The notes under the pieces: model-generated
Database searches by the model: none
Seen by the model: the letters and a program-made list of their open reading frames with translations, nothing else
Told to the model about the DNA's origin: nothing
Assembly (NCBI RefSeq): GCF_902859855.1
Contig: NZ_CADIKH010000021.1
Span: 79,148 to 143,147, forward strand
Origin: Paraburkholderia humisilvae
GTDB lineage: Bacteria; Pseudomonadota; Gammaproteobacteria; Burkholderiales; Burkholderiaceae
Direction: 5' to 3'
DNA: 64,000 nucleotides
In this document: positions 26,400-35,101 of the stretch, in pieces
Position numbering within the stretch: the stretch's first letter is position 1
Layout of the letters: the number at the start of each line of letters is the position of its first letter
Translations under genes and position numbers: made by a program

Positions 26400-27107
26400 T
26401 TACGCGTTGCCGCCAGTGTGCGCCGCGCGTACGGCCGCGACGATATTCACGTATGCGCCACAGCGACAGATATTGCCGCTCATGCGCTCGCGGATTTCCT
26501 CGTCAGTCAATTGTGGCGGGCGGCGTCGCACGTCCGCGGTGACGGTGCTTACCGTGCCCGCGCTGAACTCGCTGAGCAGCGCGGTGGCCGAACACAGCTG
26601 ACCAGGCGTGCAGTAGCCGCACTGAAATGCATCGTGCTCGATAAACGCACGCTGCATCGGGCTTAACGTGCCGTTTTGCGCGAGGCCTTCGACGGTCGTG
26701 ATCGTCTCGCCTTCGTGCATCACCGCGAGCGTCAGGCAAGCGTTGATGCGCCGGCCATTCGCCAGCACCGTGCACGCGCCGCATTGCCCACGGTCGCACC
26801 CTTTCTTGGTGCCCATCAGGCCGGCGTATTCGCGTAACGCATCGAGTAGCGTGACGCGCGGTTCGAGCTGCAGCGTGTATTCGCGGCCGTTGATCATGAG
26901 CTTGACCGGACGTGCGGGCGCAGGCGCGGGCTGAAACGCGGTTGCCGCGTCCGGTGGCGCCGGTTGCGTCTGTGCCTGCAGGTGCGGCGCGACGCCGACG
27001 GTCGCGGCCGCCGCCGCCGATTGCAGGAAGCGGCGGCGCGACGGTTGGGCAGGGGATGTCTCACCGGCGTCGTCGCAAACTTCTTCGTGTGCGTGATCCT
27101 TCAACAT
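26400..27107 (-). CDS. paoA: PaoA-like [2Fe-2S] subunit with Tat signal
   Basis: 235-residue iron-sulfur subunit. The N-terminus carries a twin-arginine signal (SRRRFLQSAAAAA, about 23-35), so the PaoABC complex should be exported folded to the periplasm. The plant-type [2Fe-2S] cluster motif is KGCDRGQCGACTV with a distal NAC; the second cluster motif is QCGYCTPGQ and ICRCGAY in the four-helix domain. A proline/alanine-rich linker of about 30 residues separates the signal from the first domain. It is the promoter-proximal gene of paoABC. The 711 bp upstream carry no gene and must hold the promoter. Confidence 0.92.
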   Translation of the reverse strand: MLKDHAHEEVCDDAGETSPAQPSRRRFLQSAAAAATVGVAPHLQAQTQPAPPDAATAFQPAPAPARPVKLMINGREYTLQLEPRVTLLDALREYAGLMGTKKGCDRGQCGACTVLANGRRINACLTLAVMHEGETITTVEGLAQNGTLSPMQRAFIEHDAFQCGYCTPGQLCSATALLSEFSAGTVSTVTADVRRRPPQLTDEEIRERMSGNICRCGAYVNIVAAVRAAHTGGNA

Positions 27108-27818
27108 GATGTTCTGCTTGCTCCAATGAAAGGTCGTTGCGTGGTCGCGAAAGACCGCATTGCAGGCGCTGCGCGGCAGCGGATCGGGCAGGCCGATGCT
27201 CTATCGCCAGCGACGCGCGTGAGCGCGCTAAAAAGATCAGCAATTTCGATGCCCCGCGCCCGGTAAAGGTGAAACGCGGCATGAGCCGATGCAGGCGGGT
27301 GCGGCGTGATGCGATGTGCAAGCGGCAAGGAGACCGCGACAAACGAAAGCGGATGGACGGATACGGAAGCAAAGGACAAAACGTGCTTCAACGCACCACG
27401 TTGCACTCAACAGACCGGAAAGTAAATAGGCGCGCCATAGGCTTGCGCAGTTGAAAGATAAAGTTCACGCAGAGCGCATCGTTTCCTGACGCTTGCTCGT
27501 GGAGCGGAGGGGACTTGGCGCATTGCGCACGAGGCGCCATGCGCGATGCAACGCAGGTGCGCGTGGCGCGCGTGCGTGAGCGCATACCTTACGTCCTTGT
27601 TAGACAGGCTTGAAAAGAATACGGAGCCGCGCAGGCCAATCCATGCTGCATAGCAATTTGCGGCGAGTTGCCGTGCCGCATGCTCGAGGCACGTCGCGGC
27701 CGGTGAGCCGATTGAGCAGTTTCATGAGCCGTCGCGCGATTCACGTCAATCTCACGGACCTCTAAAGTTCAGTCCATGCCGTCATCGACGGAACTGAGCT
27801 GAATAGGAAGGGATTGCC
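27108..27818. other. Long intergenic region upstream of paoA
   Basis: 711 bases between the divergent paoA and DUF4148 genes. Frames open here have neither ribosome-binding sites nor protein-like composition. It should contain both promoters. I found no convincing terminator, RNA gene or long palindrome. Confidence 0.45.
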
Positions 27819-28211
27819 ATGAAACGCTTGAACCAGGCACTGGTCGTTGCATCGTTCGTTCTCCTTCCGCTGGTGAGCCACGCAGCAGACAGCGTGCCGC
27901 TCACGCGAGCGCAGGTCCGCGCTGACCTGATTTCGGCCGAACAGAACGGCACGTATCCGACGAGCAAGGAGCATTATCCGGATCCGGCATGGGACCCGGC
28001 GGCGGTTTACGTCGCGAACAAGGCGGCGCAAAAGATCGCGCAGGAAGCAGCGAACAAGGCGGCCGCTGACGCGGCGGCAGCGAGTTCGTATGGCAATTCG
28101 ACTTCCGGCAGCTCGGTGTCCGGAGCGGCATCGGGTTCAACATCGGGCTCGCGTGTCGATAACAGCGCGCTGGTGCGGTCGCAAATGGACAACCTGTATC
28201 ACGGTCATTGA
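27819..28211 (+). CDS. Small exported DUF4148-family protein
   Basis: 130-residue protein with a clear signal peptide (LNQALVVASFVLLPLVSHA, cleavage after about residue 22). The mature part opens with the DUF4148 hallmark LTRAQVRADLISAEQNGTYP and HYPDPAW, a family abundant in Burkholderia and relatives and expected in the periplasm. An alanine/lysine-rich helix follows, then a Ser/Gly-rich low-complexity segment, and DNSALVRSQMDNLYHGH at the end. AGGAAGGGA precedes the ATG. No function is known; paralogues in these genomes are often stress- or growth-phase-regulated. Confidence 0.88.
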   Translation: MKRLNQALVVASFVLLPLVSHAADSVPLTRAQVRADLISAEQNGTYPTSKEHYPDPAWDPAAVYVANKAAQKIAQEAANKAAADAAAASSYGNSTSGSSVSGAASGSTSGSRVDNSALVRSQMDNLYHGH

Positions 28212-28676
28212 GCACGGCGTGGGCCGCACACCGATGTGTGATTCATCGATCGTCAAAGGACAACACCGCTGCAAGCGCGCGTGCGGCCCGGCATCTGGCC
28301 GCCGCGCAGCTTCACGGAGTGTGCCCTTTGAGGAAACGCAGTCACTGGCTGTTGCAATTGCCGATTGTGCTCTGCAATGCGATGAAGGTTACGCAGGGAT
28401 CGGTTATTCCGGATTGAAGCGGATTCTAACGAAATCCCTACATGGGACTTGTCAAAATGCACTGTCATTTAAAGCGCAATCGCAGTGCTAAAGAAGACAT
28501 CCGCTTGAATGAATTGACTATGCTTTCGCATACATATGATTTTTGAGAATTTTCGTTAAAACGGCGCAGGCGTGAATTACGCTGCTCGAATAGGGAAATA
28601 AATGTCGATTAAAGCACTCGTGTCAACGCAACGGATGAGCGATTACGCAATGATGCGGTCCGCTTTGGTGGAGGAC
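28212..28676. other. Intergenic region without a supported gene
   Basis: 465 bases between the DUF4148 gene and the end of the response-regulator gene. The part after about 28480 is AT-rich. A weak plus-strand promoter-like pair (TTGACT at 28514, TATGAT at 28535) has only a 15-base spacer and no gene downstream on that strand. Confidence 0.4.
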
Positions 28677-29363
28677 CTATTTCTGCATCAGCTTCTGTTG
28701 CAACGGGAAGGCAAGCTCAGCCTCGATGCCGAGCGCACCCCCTTTGAGCACAAACTCGGCGAGCGAGCGCGATTGCATCTTCTTCATCGCCTGGTTGCGG
28801 TGAATTTTCACGGTGATCTCGCTGAGCCGCAGTTCGGCGGCGATCTGCTTGTTACGCAGGCCCTTGACGATCAGTTGCATCACTTCGCGTTCGCGCGGCG
28901 TGAGCGTCGCGTAGCAGCGGCGCAGGTCGTCGAACGAATGATCCGCGGCACGCCGTTGCCGGTCGCTTTCAAGCGCGCACGCGACGGCGTCGAGCATGTC
29001 CTGATCGCGAAACGGCTTGGTCAGGAAGTCGGCGGCACCGGCCTTCATCGCGCGGACCGACATCGCGATATCGCCGTGTCCGGTCATGAAGATAATGGGA
29101 ATCCGCACCTGGTGCGCGCTGTACCGCTCCTGAACGACCAGTCCGCTTTGACCCTTCAAACGAACGTCGATCACGAGGCAGGCGGGTTGGTCCATCATCG
29201 GCAGCGCAAGAAAATCTTCCGCGCTCGCGAAGGTTTTTACATTGAAGCCGACCGAGCGCAGCAGCATCTCGACGGCCTCACGCATCGATTCGTCGTCGTC
29301 GACCACGTACACAATCGGTTCGTCGTCGACCCATCCCACTCCATCATTCATCGCACTATCCAT
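28677..29363 (-). CDS. FixJ/NarL-type response regulator (orphan)
   Basis: 228-residue two-component regulator. The receiver domain (about 12-125) has the acidic pocket VDDDES, the phosphoacceptor aspartate in LVIDVRLKG near 62, the threonine in FMTGHGD and the lysine in FLTKPF. The C-terminal LuxR-type HTH is LTPREREVMQLIVKGLRNKQIAAELRLSEITVKIHRNQAMKKM. This arrangement is that of FixJ/TodT/StyR regulators. No histidine kinase gene is adjacent, so the partner lies elsewhere. An AGGAG site stands eight bases before the ATG at 29363. It is divergent from a LysR gene across 300 bp that holds both promoters; no further element was identified there. Confidence 0.9.
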   Translation of the reverse strand: MDSAMNDGVGWVDDEPIVYVVDDDESMREAVEMLLRSVGFNVKTFASAEDFLALPMMDQPACLVIDVRLKGQSGLVVQERYSAHQVRIPIIFMTGHGDIAMSVRAMKAGAADFLTKPFRDQDMLDAVACALESDRQRRAADHSFDDLRRCYATLTPREREVMQLIVKGLRNKQIAAELRLSEITVKIHRNQAMKKMQSRSLAEFVLKGGALGIEAELAFPLQQKLMQK

Positions 29364-29663
29364 GCGCGCTTCTCCTGGAAAAGCCGCGATTCACCCTCTG
29401 AATCACAGTGATGGCATTGAGCATACTGCCGCTGCAAGATGCTTGCGAAGAGAATTTAACCGGTATCGCTAAACGAAGTTTAAGGGCGATTTAGCGAAAT
29501 GCAGAATGTGAGACTGCACGTCAATTCTGTCGTGAAGAAAAACCGTATTGTTATCGTGTTTTTGTTCCGTAGAATTCCGGCTGCATCAGCACAGTAATCT
29601 GCTAACGATGCTGAAATCTTTCGATTATGAATCGAAGGTTTTCGCCGATTTGTTGAGGATGAG

Positions 29664-30599
29664 ATGGATTTGTCTGCCGTGGAAGCGTTTGTGCGTGCCG
29701 CTGAAGCCAGAAGTTTTACCGGCGCAGCCAGACAGATGGGGTTGACGGCTTCCGGCGTCAGCAAGGCGGTCAGCAGGCTCGAATCGCAAACCGGCGTGGT
29801 GCTGTTGCATCGCTCGACGAGAAGCGTCGGGCTGACGGCTGAAGGTGCGGTGTTTTTTGACCGATGCCGTGAAATTCTGACGGGCCTGAAGGATGCGGAA
29901 GCGGCATTGCAACAGTCTGCGCAAGTGCCGTCTGGCCGCTTGCGGATCGCGGCGCCGATTACGTTCGGCCGGTCGATTCTCGTGCCCGCGCTGGTCGATT
30001 TCAGGCGCCGGTATCCTGACATCACGGTCGAGACGAGCTTCTCGGACGCGTTACAGGACATTATCGAAGAGGGGTTCGATATCGCGATTCGCATCGGCGA
30101 CCTGCCTTCGAGCCGGTTGATCGCGCGGGAAGTGGGTGTCGCGCACTGGATTGCGTGCGCGAGTCCAAACTATCTGAACGAGCGGGGTAGACCTCGGACT
30201 CCTGACGATCTGGCCGGGCACGACTGCGTTGCTTATATGTCGGCGGACACGCGGCGCTGCCGCGACTGGCACTTCATGTCGGGTAGCCGCGACTGGACCG
30301 TGCGCGTCGGCGACACCGCGCGCCAGGTGGTCGACCACTGCGATGCGCTGATCGATGCGGCGCTTGCCGACTCAGGCATCGTGTACGTGCACAACTACGT
30401 TGCGGCGGAACACCTGCGTTCAGGAAGGCTCGAACGCGTGCTGGACGGGTTCAGCACGCCGCGGCGCAGCATTCACATCATCTATCCCACCCTCCGGCAA
30501 CTGTCGCCGAAAGTGCGGTCGTTCGTCGACTTCGCGGTGGAGGCGATGACGGGGTATGGTGAGCTTTATCGCACGAACGAAGAGTGCGACGTGGCGTGA
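29664..30599 (+). CDS. LysR-family transcriptional regulator
   Basis: 311-residue LysR regulator. The HTH is FTGAARQMGLTASGVSKAVSRLESQ at about 17-41, followed by the usual linker helix and an effector domain that starts RLRIAAPITFGRSILVPAL. It belongs to the large subgroup whose effector domain reads DIAIRIGDLPSSRLIAREVG, often next to oxidoreductase or efflux genes. Here its divergent neighbour is the FixJ-like response regulator, which is the only nearby candidate target. The effector is not predictable. Confidence 0.9.
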   Translation: MDLSAVEAFVRAAEARSFTGAARQMGLTASGVSKAVSRLESQTGVVLLHRSTRSVGLTAEGAVFFDRCREILTGLKDAEAALQQSAQVPSGRLRIAAPITFGRSILVPALVDFRRRYPDITVETSFSDALQDIIEEGFDIAIRIGDLPSSRLIAREVGVAHWIACASPNYLNERGRPRTPDDLAGHDCVAYMSADTRRCRDWHFMSGSRDWTVRVGDTARQVVDHCDALIDAALADSGIVYVHNYVAAEHLRSGRLERVLDGFSTPRRSIHIIYPTLRQLSPKVRSFVDFAVEAMTGYGELYRTNEECDVA

Positions 30600-30604
30600 C
30601 GAAT

Positions 30605-30631
30605 GCAAGCGTCGGTTGGGCCGGCGCTTGC
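30605..30631. terminator. Hairpin between convergent LysR and aspartate carbamoyltransferase genes
   Basis: GCAAGCGTCGG and CCGGCGCTTGC pair over 11 bases with one G-T mismatch around a five-base loop, in the 60-bp gap between two convergent genes. No U tract follows on either strand. Confidence 0.45.
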
Positions 30632-30659
30632 GTCGGAGTGCGAAGCGAACCGCTGCGCG

Positions 30660-31952
30660 TCAATCGATGCCGTGAAACACCGCGTCGTCCGGTCCGAGAT
30701 ACGCGGGCGGGCGCCATGCCGCGTCGCGCAGCGAATGCTGCACGAGCTTTTCGACGCCGAGCAGCACGGCGAAAATCGCCATCCGCACCGGAATGCCGTT
30801 GTCGGTCTGCCTGAAAATAGCGAGCCGCGAATCGTGGTTCAGGTCGGTGCTCAGGTCGTTCGCGCCGGGCCGGCTGTCGCGCGGCAGAGGGTGCATGATC
30901 AGCGTGTCGGGGCCGCACACGCTATCCACGAGCGCCTCATTGATCTGGAAATCGGGCGTATAGCCTTCAAACGATTCGTCGGTGAAGCGCTCTTTCTGGA
31001 TGCGCGTCGCGTAGACCACATCCGCGCCACGCAGGCCGTTCGGCAAATCGTGGGTCTGTTCGATCACATGTCCATTGCGTGAAATCTGTTCGACGATGTA
31101 CGTGGGCATTTCGAGCATCGGCGGCGAGATCAGCGTGAACTTGATGCCGCGATAGAGCGCAAGCAGCTTCACGAGCGAGTGCACGGTGCGCCCGTACTTC
31201 AGGTCGCCGACCAGCGCGATATGCGCGCCGTCGACAATCTTGCCGAGGCGCGAGAACTCGCGCTGGATGGTGTACAGGTCAAGCAACGCCTGGCTCGGGT
31301 GTTCGCCCGGTCCGTCGCCGCCGTTGATCACCGGCACGTTCGTCGCGCGCGCGAACTCGGCAACCGAGCCTTGCTCCGGATGGCGGATCACCAGCGCATC
31401 GACGTAGCCGCTCATCACGCGGCTTGTGTCGTAGATCGATTCGCCCTTGGCCATCGATGAAAACGTAAAGCCGGTGGTGTCGCACACCGAGCCGCCGAGC
31501 CGGCAGAACGCGGCGCCGAAGCTGACGCGCGTGCGCGTGCTTGCTTCAAAAAACAGATTGCCGAGTACCGCGCCTTCGAGCACGCGCGAGATTTTCCGGC
31601 GGCGTGCGATGGGCTGCATGATGTCCGCGACGCGAAAGAGCGCTTCGACGGAATCGCGCGAGAACTGGTCGACCGACAGCAACTGCGGTTTGCCTTCGAA
31701 CAGGATCTGGCTGGAGAGCGATTGGGTGTCTACGCTTTGCGTATATCGATCGGCCGCCTCACCGTTGACGACGATTTCCGACACGAAGCGTTCGACGATT
31801 TCCGGCATCGCGCGCGACTCCTGCGAGTCATCGGGCAGCAGCCATGTGTCGAGCGCGCGGCGCGACACGCCAATGCGGCTGGCGAAGCCGTCGCGGGTCA
31901 GGTTCATGCGACGCATCGCATCGCGCAGGAAAGCTTGTTGCGGAACGCTCAT
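30660..31952 (-). CDS. Aspartate carbamoyltransferase with N-terminal helix-turn-helix domain
   Basis: 430-residue fusion. Residues about 1-60 look like a DNA-binding HTH domain (LTRDGFASRIGVSRRALDTWLLP). From about 85 the protein is a complete aspartate carbamoyltransferase, condensing carbamoyl phosphate with aspartate in pyrimidine synthesis: ASTRTRVSFG binds carbamoyl phosphate, HPSQALLDLYTI and GRTVHSLVKLL are conserved, and HPLPR near 360 closes the active site. Ordinary PyrB catalytic chains are about 310-345 residues, so the extra length is the HTH and linker. The start at 31952 has AAGG eight bases upstream; GTG 31961 is an alternative. A perfect 19-bp palindrome overlaps its promoter, suggesting self-regulation. 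No other pyrimidine gene is nearby. Confidence 0.9.
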   Translation of the reverse strand: MSVPQQAFLRDAMRRMNLTRDGFASRIGVSRRALDTWLLPDDSQESRAMPEIVERFVSEIVVNGEAADRYTQSVDTQSLSSQILFEGKPQLLSVDQFSRDSVEALFRVADIMQPIARRRKISRVLEGAVLGNLFFEASTRTRVSFGAAFCRLGGSVCDTTGFTFSSMAKGESIYDTSRVMSGYVDALVIRHPEQGSVAEFARATNVPVINGGDGPGEHPSQALLDLYTIQREFSRLGKIVDGAHIALVGDLKYGRTVHSLVKLLALYRGIKFTLISPPMLEMPTYIVEQISRNGHVIEQTHDLPNGLRGADVVYATRIQKERFTDESFEGYTPDFQINEALVDSVCGPDTLIMHPLPRDSRPGANDLSTDLNHDSRLAIFRQTDNGIPVRMAIFAVLLGVEKLVQHSLRDAAWRPPAYLGPDDAVFHGID

Positions 31953-31990
31953 TCGGGGCACCTTGGTCGGCTGGTGTTGTCAGGTGATTT

Positions 31991-32009
31991 ATATACGCGG
32001 TGCGTATAT
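31991..32009. promoter_or_regulatory. Perfect 19-bp palindrome upstream of the HTH-aspartate carbamoyltransferase
   Basis: ATATACGC and GCGTATAT are exact reverse complements around GGT. The element lies 39 bp before the start codon, covering the end of the -10 box and the expected transcription start. This is the classical place for a repressor operator; the HTH domain of the encoded enzyme is the nearest candidate binder. Confidence 0.7.
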
Positions 32010-32033
32010 TAGTCGGCTGGCACCCGAAGTCAA
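32006..32033 (-). promoter_or_regulatory. Sigma-70-like promoter of the aspartate carbamoyltransferase gene
   Basis: On the minus strand, TTGACT (plus 32028-32033), a 16-base spacer and TAATAT (plus 32006-32011). It gives the gene its own start although the MHYT-GGDEF-EAL gene lies 108 bp upstream on the same strand. Confidence 0.55.
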
Positions 32034-32060
32034 GAAAATTTTAGGCGTGGCGAGCGGAAA

Positions 32061-34187
32061 TCAGTTCAGCAGCGCCGACGGCGCTGACGCACCGGGGTCA
32101 GTGCGCATCTGCTTGTGCATCAGCGCGCCGAACGCATCCGCGGTCAGCGGCCGGCCGAGCAGGAAACCCTGCATTTCGTCGCACCGCATGTCTTTCAGCT
32201 TGTCGTATTGCGACTCCGTTTCGACGCCTTCGGCGACGACATCCATTTCGAGCGAGTGGGCGAGCGCGATGATCGCCGACACGATCGCCTTGCCTTCGTG
32301 GCCGTTGTCATCGAGGCCATTCGTAAAGAAACGGTCGATTTTCAGCTGCTTCACGCGGAAGCGCTGCAGGTACGCGAGGCTCGAATAGCCGGTGCCGAAA
32401 TCGTCGATCGAAATCTCGAAGCCGGCTTTCTGGAACTGGTGGATCGTCGCGATCGTCTTTGGCGCGTCCTGCATCGCGACGCTTTCGGTGATTTCGAACA
32501 TCAGTTGCCAGCATGCGACCTGTTCGGCTTTCGCGATGTCGAGGATCGTCGCGACGAGTTCCGGCTGGGTGAGCTGGCGCGGCGACAGGTTGACCGCGAC
32601 CTTCATCGGCGGCAGCCCGGCGGTCTGCCAGCGCCGGATCTGGCGGCAGGTCTCGCGCACGACCCAATAGCCGATCTGTACGATCTGGCCCGAGCGTTCG
32701 GCGATCGGGATGAAATCCATCGGCGCGAGTTCGCCGAATTCCGGGTGATTGAGACGCAGCAGCGCTTCGGCACCCGCGAGTTCGCCGGTGTCGCCACGGA
32801 ATTTCGGCTGGAAGTGCAGCGAGAAATAGCCTTTGCCGAGGCCCTCGTGCAACGCGCGCTGGATCTTCAGCGTGCGCAGCGCGGCCTCGTTCATCCGCGC
32901 TTCGAAGAAGCGATAGATGCCGCGGCCTTCGCGCTTGGCTTCGTACATCGCGGCGTCGGCATGCTTGAGCAGCGCGTCGCCGCTGTCGCCGTCCTGCGGA
33001 AACAGCGCGATGCCGATACTCGGGATCACCTGCAGCGCCTGGCCTTCGGCGACGATGCCCTCGCGCATCCGCGCGAGCAGGCCGTCGGCCATTTGCGCGG
33101 CGTCCTGCGCTGCCGTGAGGTCTTCGGCGAGGATCACAAACTCGTCGCCGCCCAGGCGCGCGACCGTGTCCGCCGCGCGCACGCACTGCAGCAATTGTTG
33201 TGCGAACGCCTTCAGCACTTCGTCGCCGAACGCGTGGCCGAGCGAGTCGTTGATCGTCTTGAACCCATCCAGGTCCATGAACAGAATGGCGAACGGCCTG
33301 TTGCGCGCCCGCGACACGTCGATCGCGCGCCCGATGCGCTCGGTCAGCGAGCTGCGGTTCAGCAGGCCAGTCAGCGTGTCATAGGTCGCAAGGTGCACGA
33401 TCTGGTTGTTCAGCGTCGTCACCGAGCCGGCCAGCAGGGTGTTGCGCGCGTCGAAGCGCGACAGCAGCAGCGTGACGACCAGAATCGCGAACGTGAACAG
33501 GATGACCGTGGTCGCGAGCCATTGCGCGTTCTGGCCGGCGGCGACGCTCGCGTTCGCGCCTTGCACCGCGCCGCAGATCGACCCCGGCAGAAAATCCGCG
33601 GCGGCCATGCCGGTGTAGTGCATGCCGGTGATCGCAATGCCCATCACCGCTGCCGCACCGATCCTTTTCACGATGATGCGGCGCAGGTTCGAATCGCGCA
33701 GCGTGTGCGCGATCCACAGCGCGGCGATCGACGCGGCGATCGCGATGACCAGCGAAGCCGCAAAGAGAGCCGGGCGATAGTGGATGCCCGGCTCCATGCG
33801 CATCGCCGCCATGCCGGTGTAGTGCATGCTGGCGATGCCGATGCCCATCAGCACGCCGCCCGCAAGGATGCGGCGGTGCGACAGCGTGCGCCGCGTGACC
33901 ACGGCGAGGGCGAAATACGAGACGACGAACGCGATCGCGAGCGACGCGCCGGTGATCTTCAGGTCATAGCCGACCGGGATTGGCAACGCAAACGCGAGCA
34001 TGCCGATAAAATGCATCGACCAGATGCCGACGCCCATCGCGGCCGCACCCCCCGCGAGCCACACCTGGCGCTGGCGCGATACGGCCAGCAGGGTGATGCG
34101 GCCCGCGAGATCCAATGCCGTATAGGACGCGAGCGTGGCGACAGCGATCGACAGCACGACCAGTGCAGGGTTATACGAGCTCGGCAT
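32061..34187 (-). CDS. MHYT-GGDEF-EAL cyclic-di-GMP signalling protein
   Basis: 708-residue membrane protein. An MHYT sensor of about seven helices spans residues 1-235 with three motif copies (MHFIGM, MHYTGM, MHYTGM), thought to bind copper and sense oxygen, CO or NO. The GGDEF domain (about 265-425) has an intact RLGGDEFVIL active-site loop near 345. The EAL domain (about 440-695) has GAEALLRLNHP, DDFGTGYSSLAYL and VVAEGVET, so both cyclic-di-GMP synthesis and breakdown residues are present. It may switch between activities according to the MHYT ligand. It is divergent from the NifQ-like gene. Confidence 0.95.
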   Translation of the reverse strand: MPSSYNPALVVLSIAVATLASYTALDLAGRITLLAVSRQRQVWLAGGAAAMGVGIWSMHFIGMLAFALPIPVGYDLKITGASLAIAFVVSYFALAVVTRRTLSHRRILAGGVLMGIGIASMHYTGMAAMRMEPGIHYRPALFAASLVIAIAASIAALWIAHTLRDSNLRRIIVKRIGAAAVMGIAITGMHYTGMAAADFLPGSICGAVQGANASVAAGQNAQWLATTVILFTFAILVVTLLLSRFDARNTLLAGSVTTLNNQIVHLATYDTLTGLLNRSSLTERIGRAIDVSRARNRPFAILFMDLDGFKTINDSLGHAFGDEVLKAFAQQLLQCVRAADTVARLGGDEFVILAEDLTAAQDAAQMADGLLARMREGIVAEGQALQVIPSIGIALFPQDGDSGDALLKHADAAMYEAKREGRGIYRFFEARMNEAALRTLKIQRALHEGLGKGYFSLHFQPKFRGDTGELAGAEALLRLNHPEFGELAPMDFIPIAERSGQIVQIGYWVVRETCRQIRRWQTAGLPPMKVAVNLSPRQLTQPELVATILDIAKAEQVACWQLMFEITESVAMQDAPKTIATIHQFQKAGFEISIDDFGTGYSSLAYLQRFRVKQLKIDRFFTNGLDDNGHEGKAIVSAIIALAHSLEMDVVAEGVETESQYDKLKDMRCDEMQGFLLGRPLTADAFGALMHKQMRTDPGASAPSALLN

Positions 34188-34401
34188 GGCAGTTTCCGCG
34201 GTGAATCACTCCTTTACTCGTTATCGACGCCGATTCGCAATTATTTAATCCGCATCGCAGGAAACACGTCAGTATTTGCCCGAACTCACGGCGTCGCTTG
34301 CGCAATTTTAAGACAGTAGTCGCTGTACCGGCATTTTCGGGGTATTGTGCTGACGAGTTCGGGCGCACGACGCCTGGCCGCCGATCCGGGGTGTTCAGAC
34401 C

Positions 34402-34998
34402 ATGACCTTGCCGAACGATGACGCGCCTTCGCCGCGCGACGCGTGCGTACAAAGCCTGCTCGATTACGCGGTCAACCGCGCGCGGGCCGACACGGTCACT
34501 TTTGCGCGTCTGATCGGCGCGAAACTCGCGAGCGGCGACCTCGCGGATCTGGGGCTGCCGCGCGACACGCTTGGCGCGCTCGGCGCCCGGCACTTTCCCG
34601 AGGCCGTGTATATCGGCGCGTTGCCGCTCGAGGCGTTTCCCGAACATCCCGCTGCGACGCTGCATCAGCCGTTCGTCGACGATCTGCGCAAGCTGCTGCT
34701 GCGCCACGAGCGGCCGCCGATCGCGAATGCAATCGACGCATGGTGCCTCGCGACCATCATCGCGACCGCGTGCCTGCGGCCCGACCACCTGTGGCGCGAT
34801 CTCGGCCTCGACGGCCGCGACGACGTCAGCGGCATTCTCACACGCCATTATCCAAAGCTCGTCGCGCGCAATGTCGACGGCTTGCGCTGGAAGCGCTTTC
34901 TCGCGCAGCAAGTCGCGCTCGACAAAGGGCGCACGCCCGGTCCGGCGCCGGGCTGCCCCGGCTGTGAAGACTTCGACTTCTGCTTCCGCAAAACCTGA
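34402..34998 (+). CDS. NifQ-family protein with incomplete cysteine motif
   Basis: 198-residue member of the NifQ family; NifQ carries a molybdenum-iron-sulfur cluster and donates molybdenum for nitrogenase FeMo-cofactor synthesis. The family-specific C-terminal region LRWKRFLAQQVALDKG leads to CPGCEDFDFC, which keeps C-x2-C-x5-C. The first cysteine of the usual C-x4-C-x2-C-x5-C signature is missing, because the preceding segment reads GPAPG. Acidic and aromatic N-terminal features fit the family. No nif gene is near, so a role in nitrogen fixation is doubtful; it may handle molybdenum for other enzymes or be degenerate. The start is the first ATG, with a weak GGGGTG site upstream. Confidence 0.75.
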   Translation: MTLPNDDAPSPRDACVQSLLDYAVNRARADTVTFARLIGAKLASGDLADLGLPRDTLGALGARHFPEAVYIGALPLEAFPEHPAATLHQPFVDDLRKLLLRHERPPIANAIDAWCLATIIATACLRPDHLWRDLGLDGRDDVSGILTRHYPKLVARNVDGLRWKRFLAQQVALDKGRTPGPAPGCPGCEDFDFCFRKT

Positions 34999-35101
34999 CG
35001 TGGATTGCCTCGCGTGAATCAAAACGGGGCGGCAACGGGTACGCGATTCCGGTATAAAGACCGCTGCCTCAATCCCCGATCCACGTTACCAGGAGAAGTC
35101 G

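Noticed and set aside
27108..27818. Possible RNA gene or riboswitch upstream of paoA
   Set aside because: No stable long stem, tRNA-like arms or known riboswitch core could be recognised by eye.
28212..28417. Short plus-strand frames after the DUF4148 gene
   Set aside because: No ribosome-binding site and no protein-like composition.
28514..28540. Promoter-like TTGACT and TATGAT on the plus strand
   Set aside because: The 15-base spacer is too short and no plus-strand gene follows.
32115..34319. 734-codon open frame on the plus strand opposite the MHYT-GGDEF-EAL gene
   Set aside because: Its product is Arg/His/Asp-rich with no domain, as expected for an antisense shadow in GC-rich DNA; the minus-strand frame has complete GGDEF, EAL and MHYT motifs.
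34171..35022. 283-codon minus-strand frame opposite the NifQ-like gene
   Set aside because: The plus-strand frame has the NifQ C-terminal motif; the minus product has no recognisable feature.
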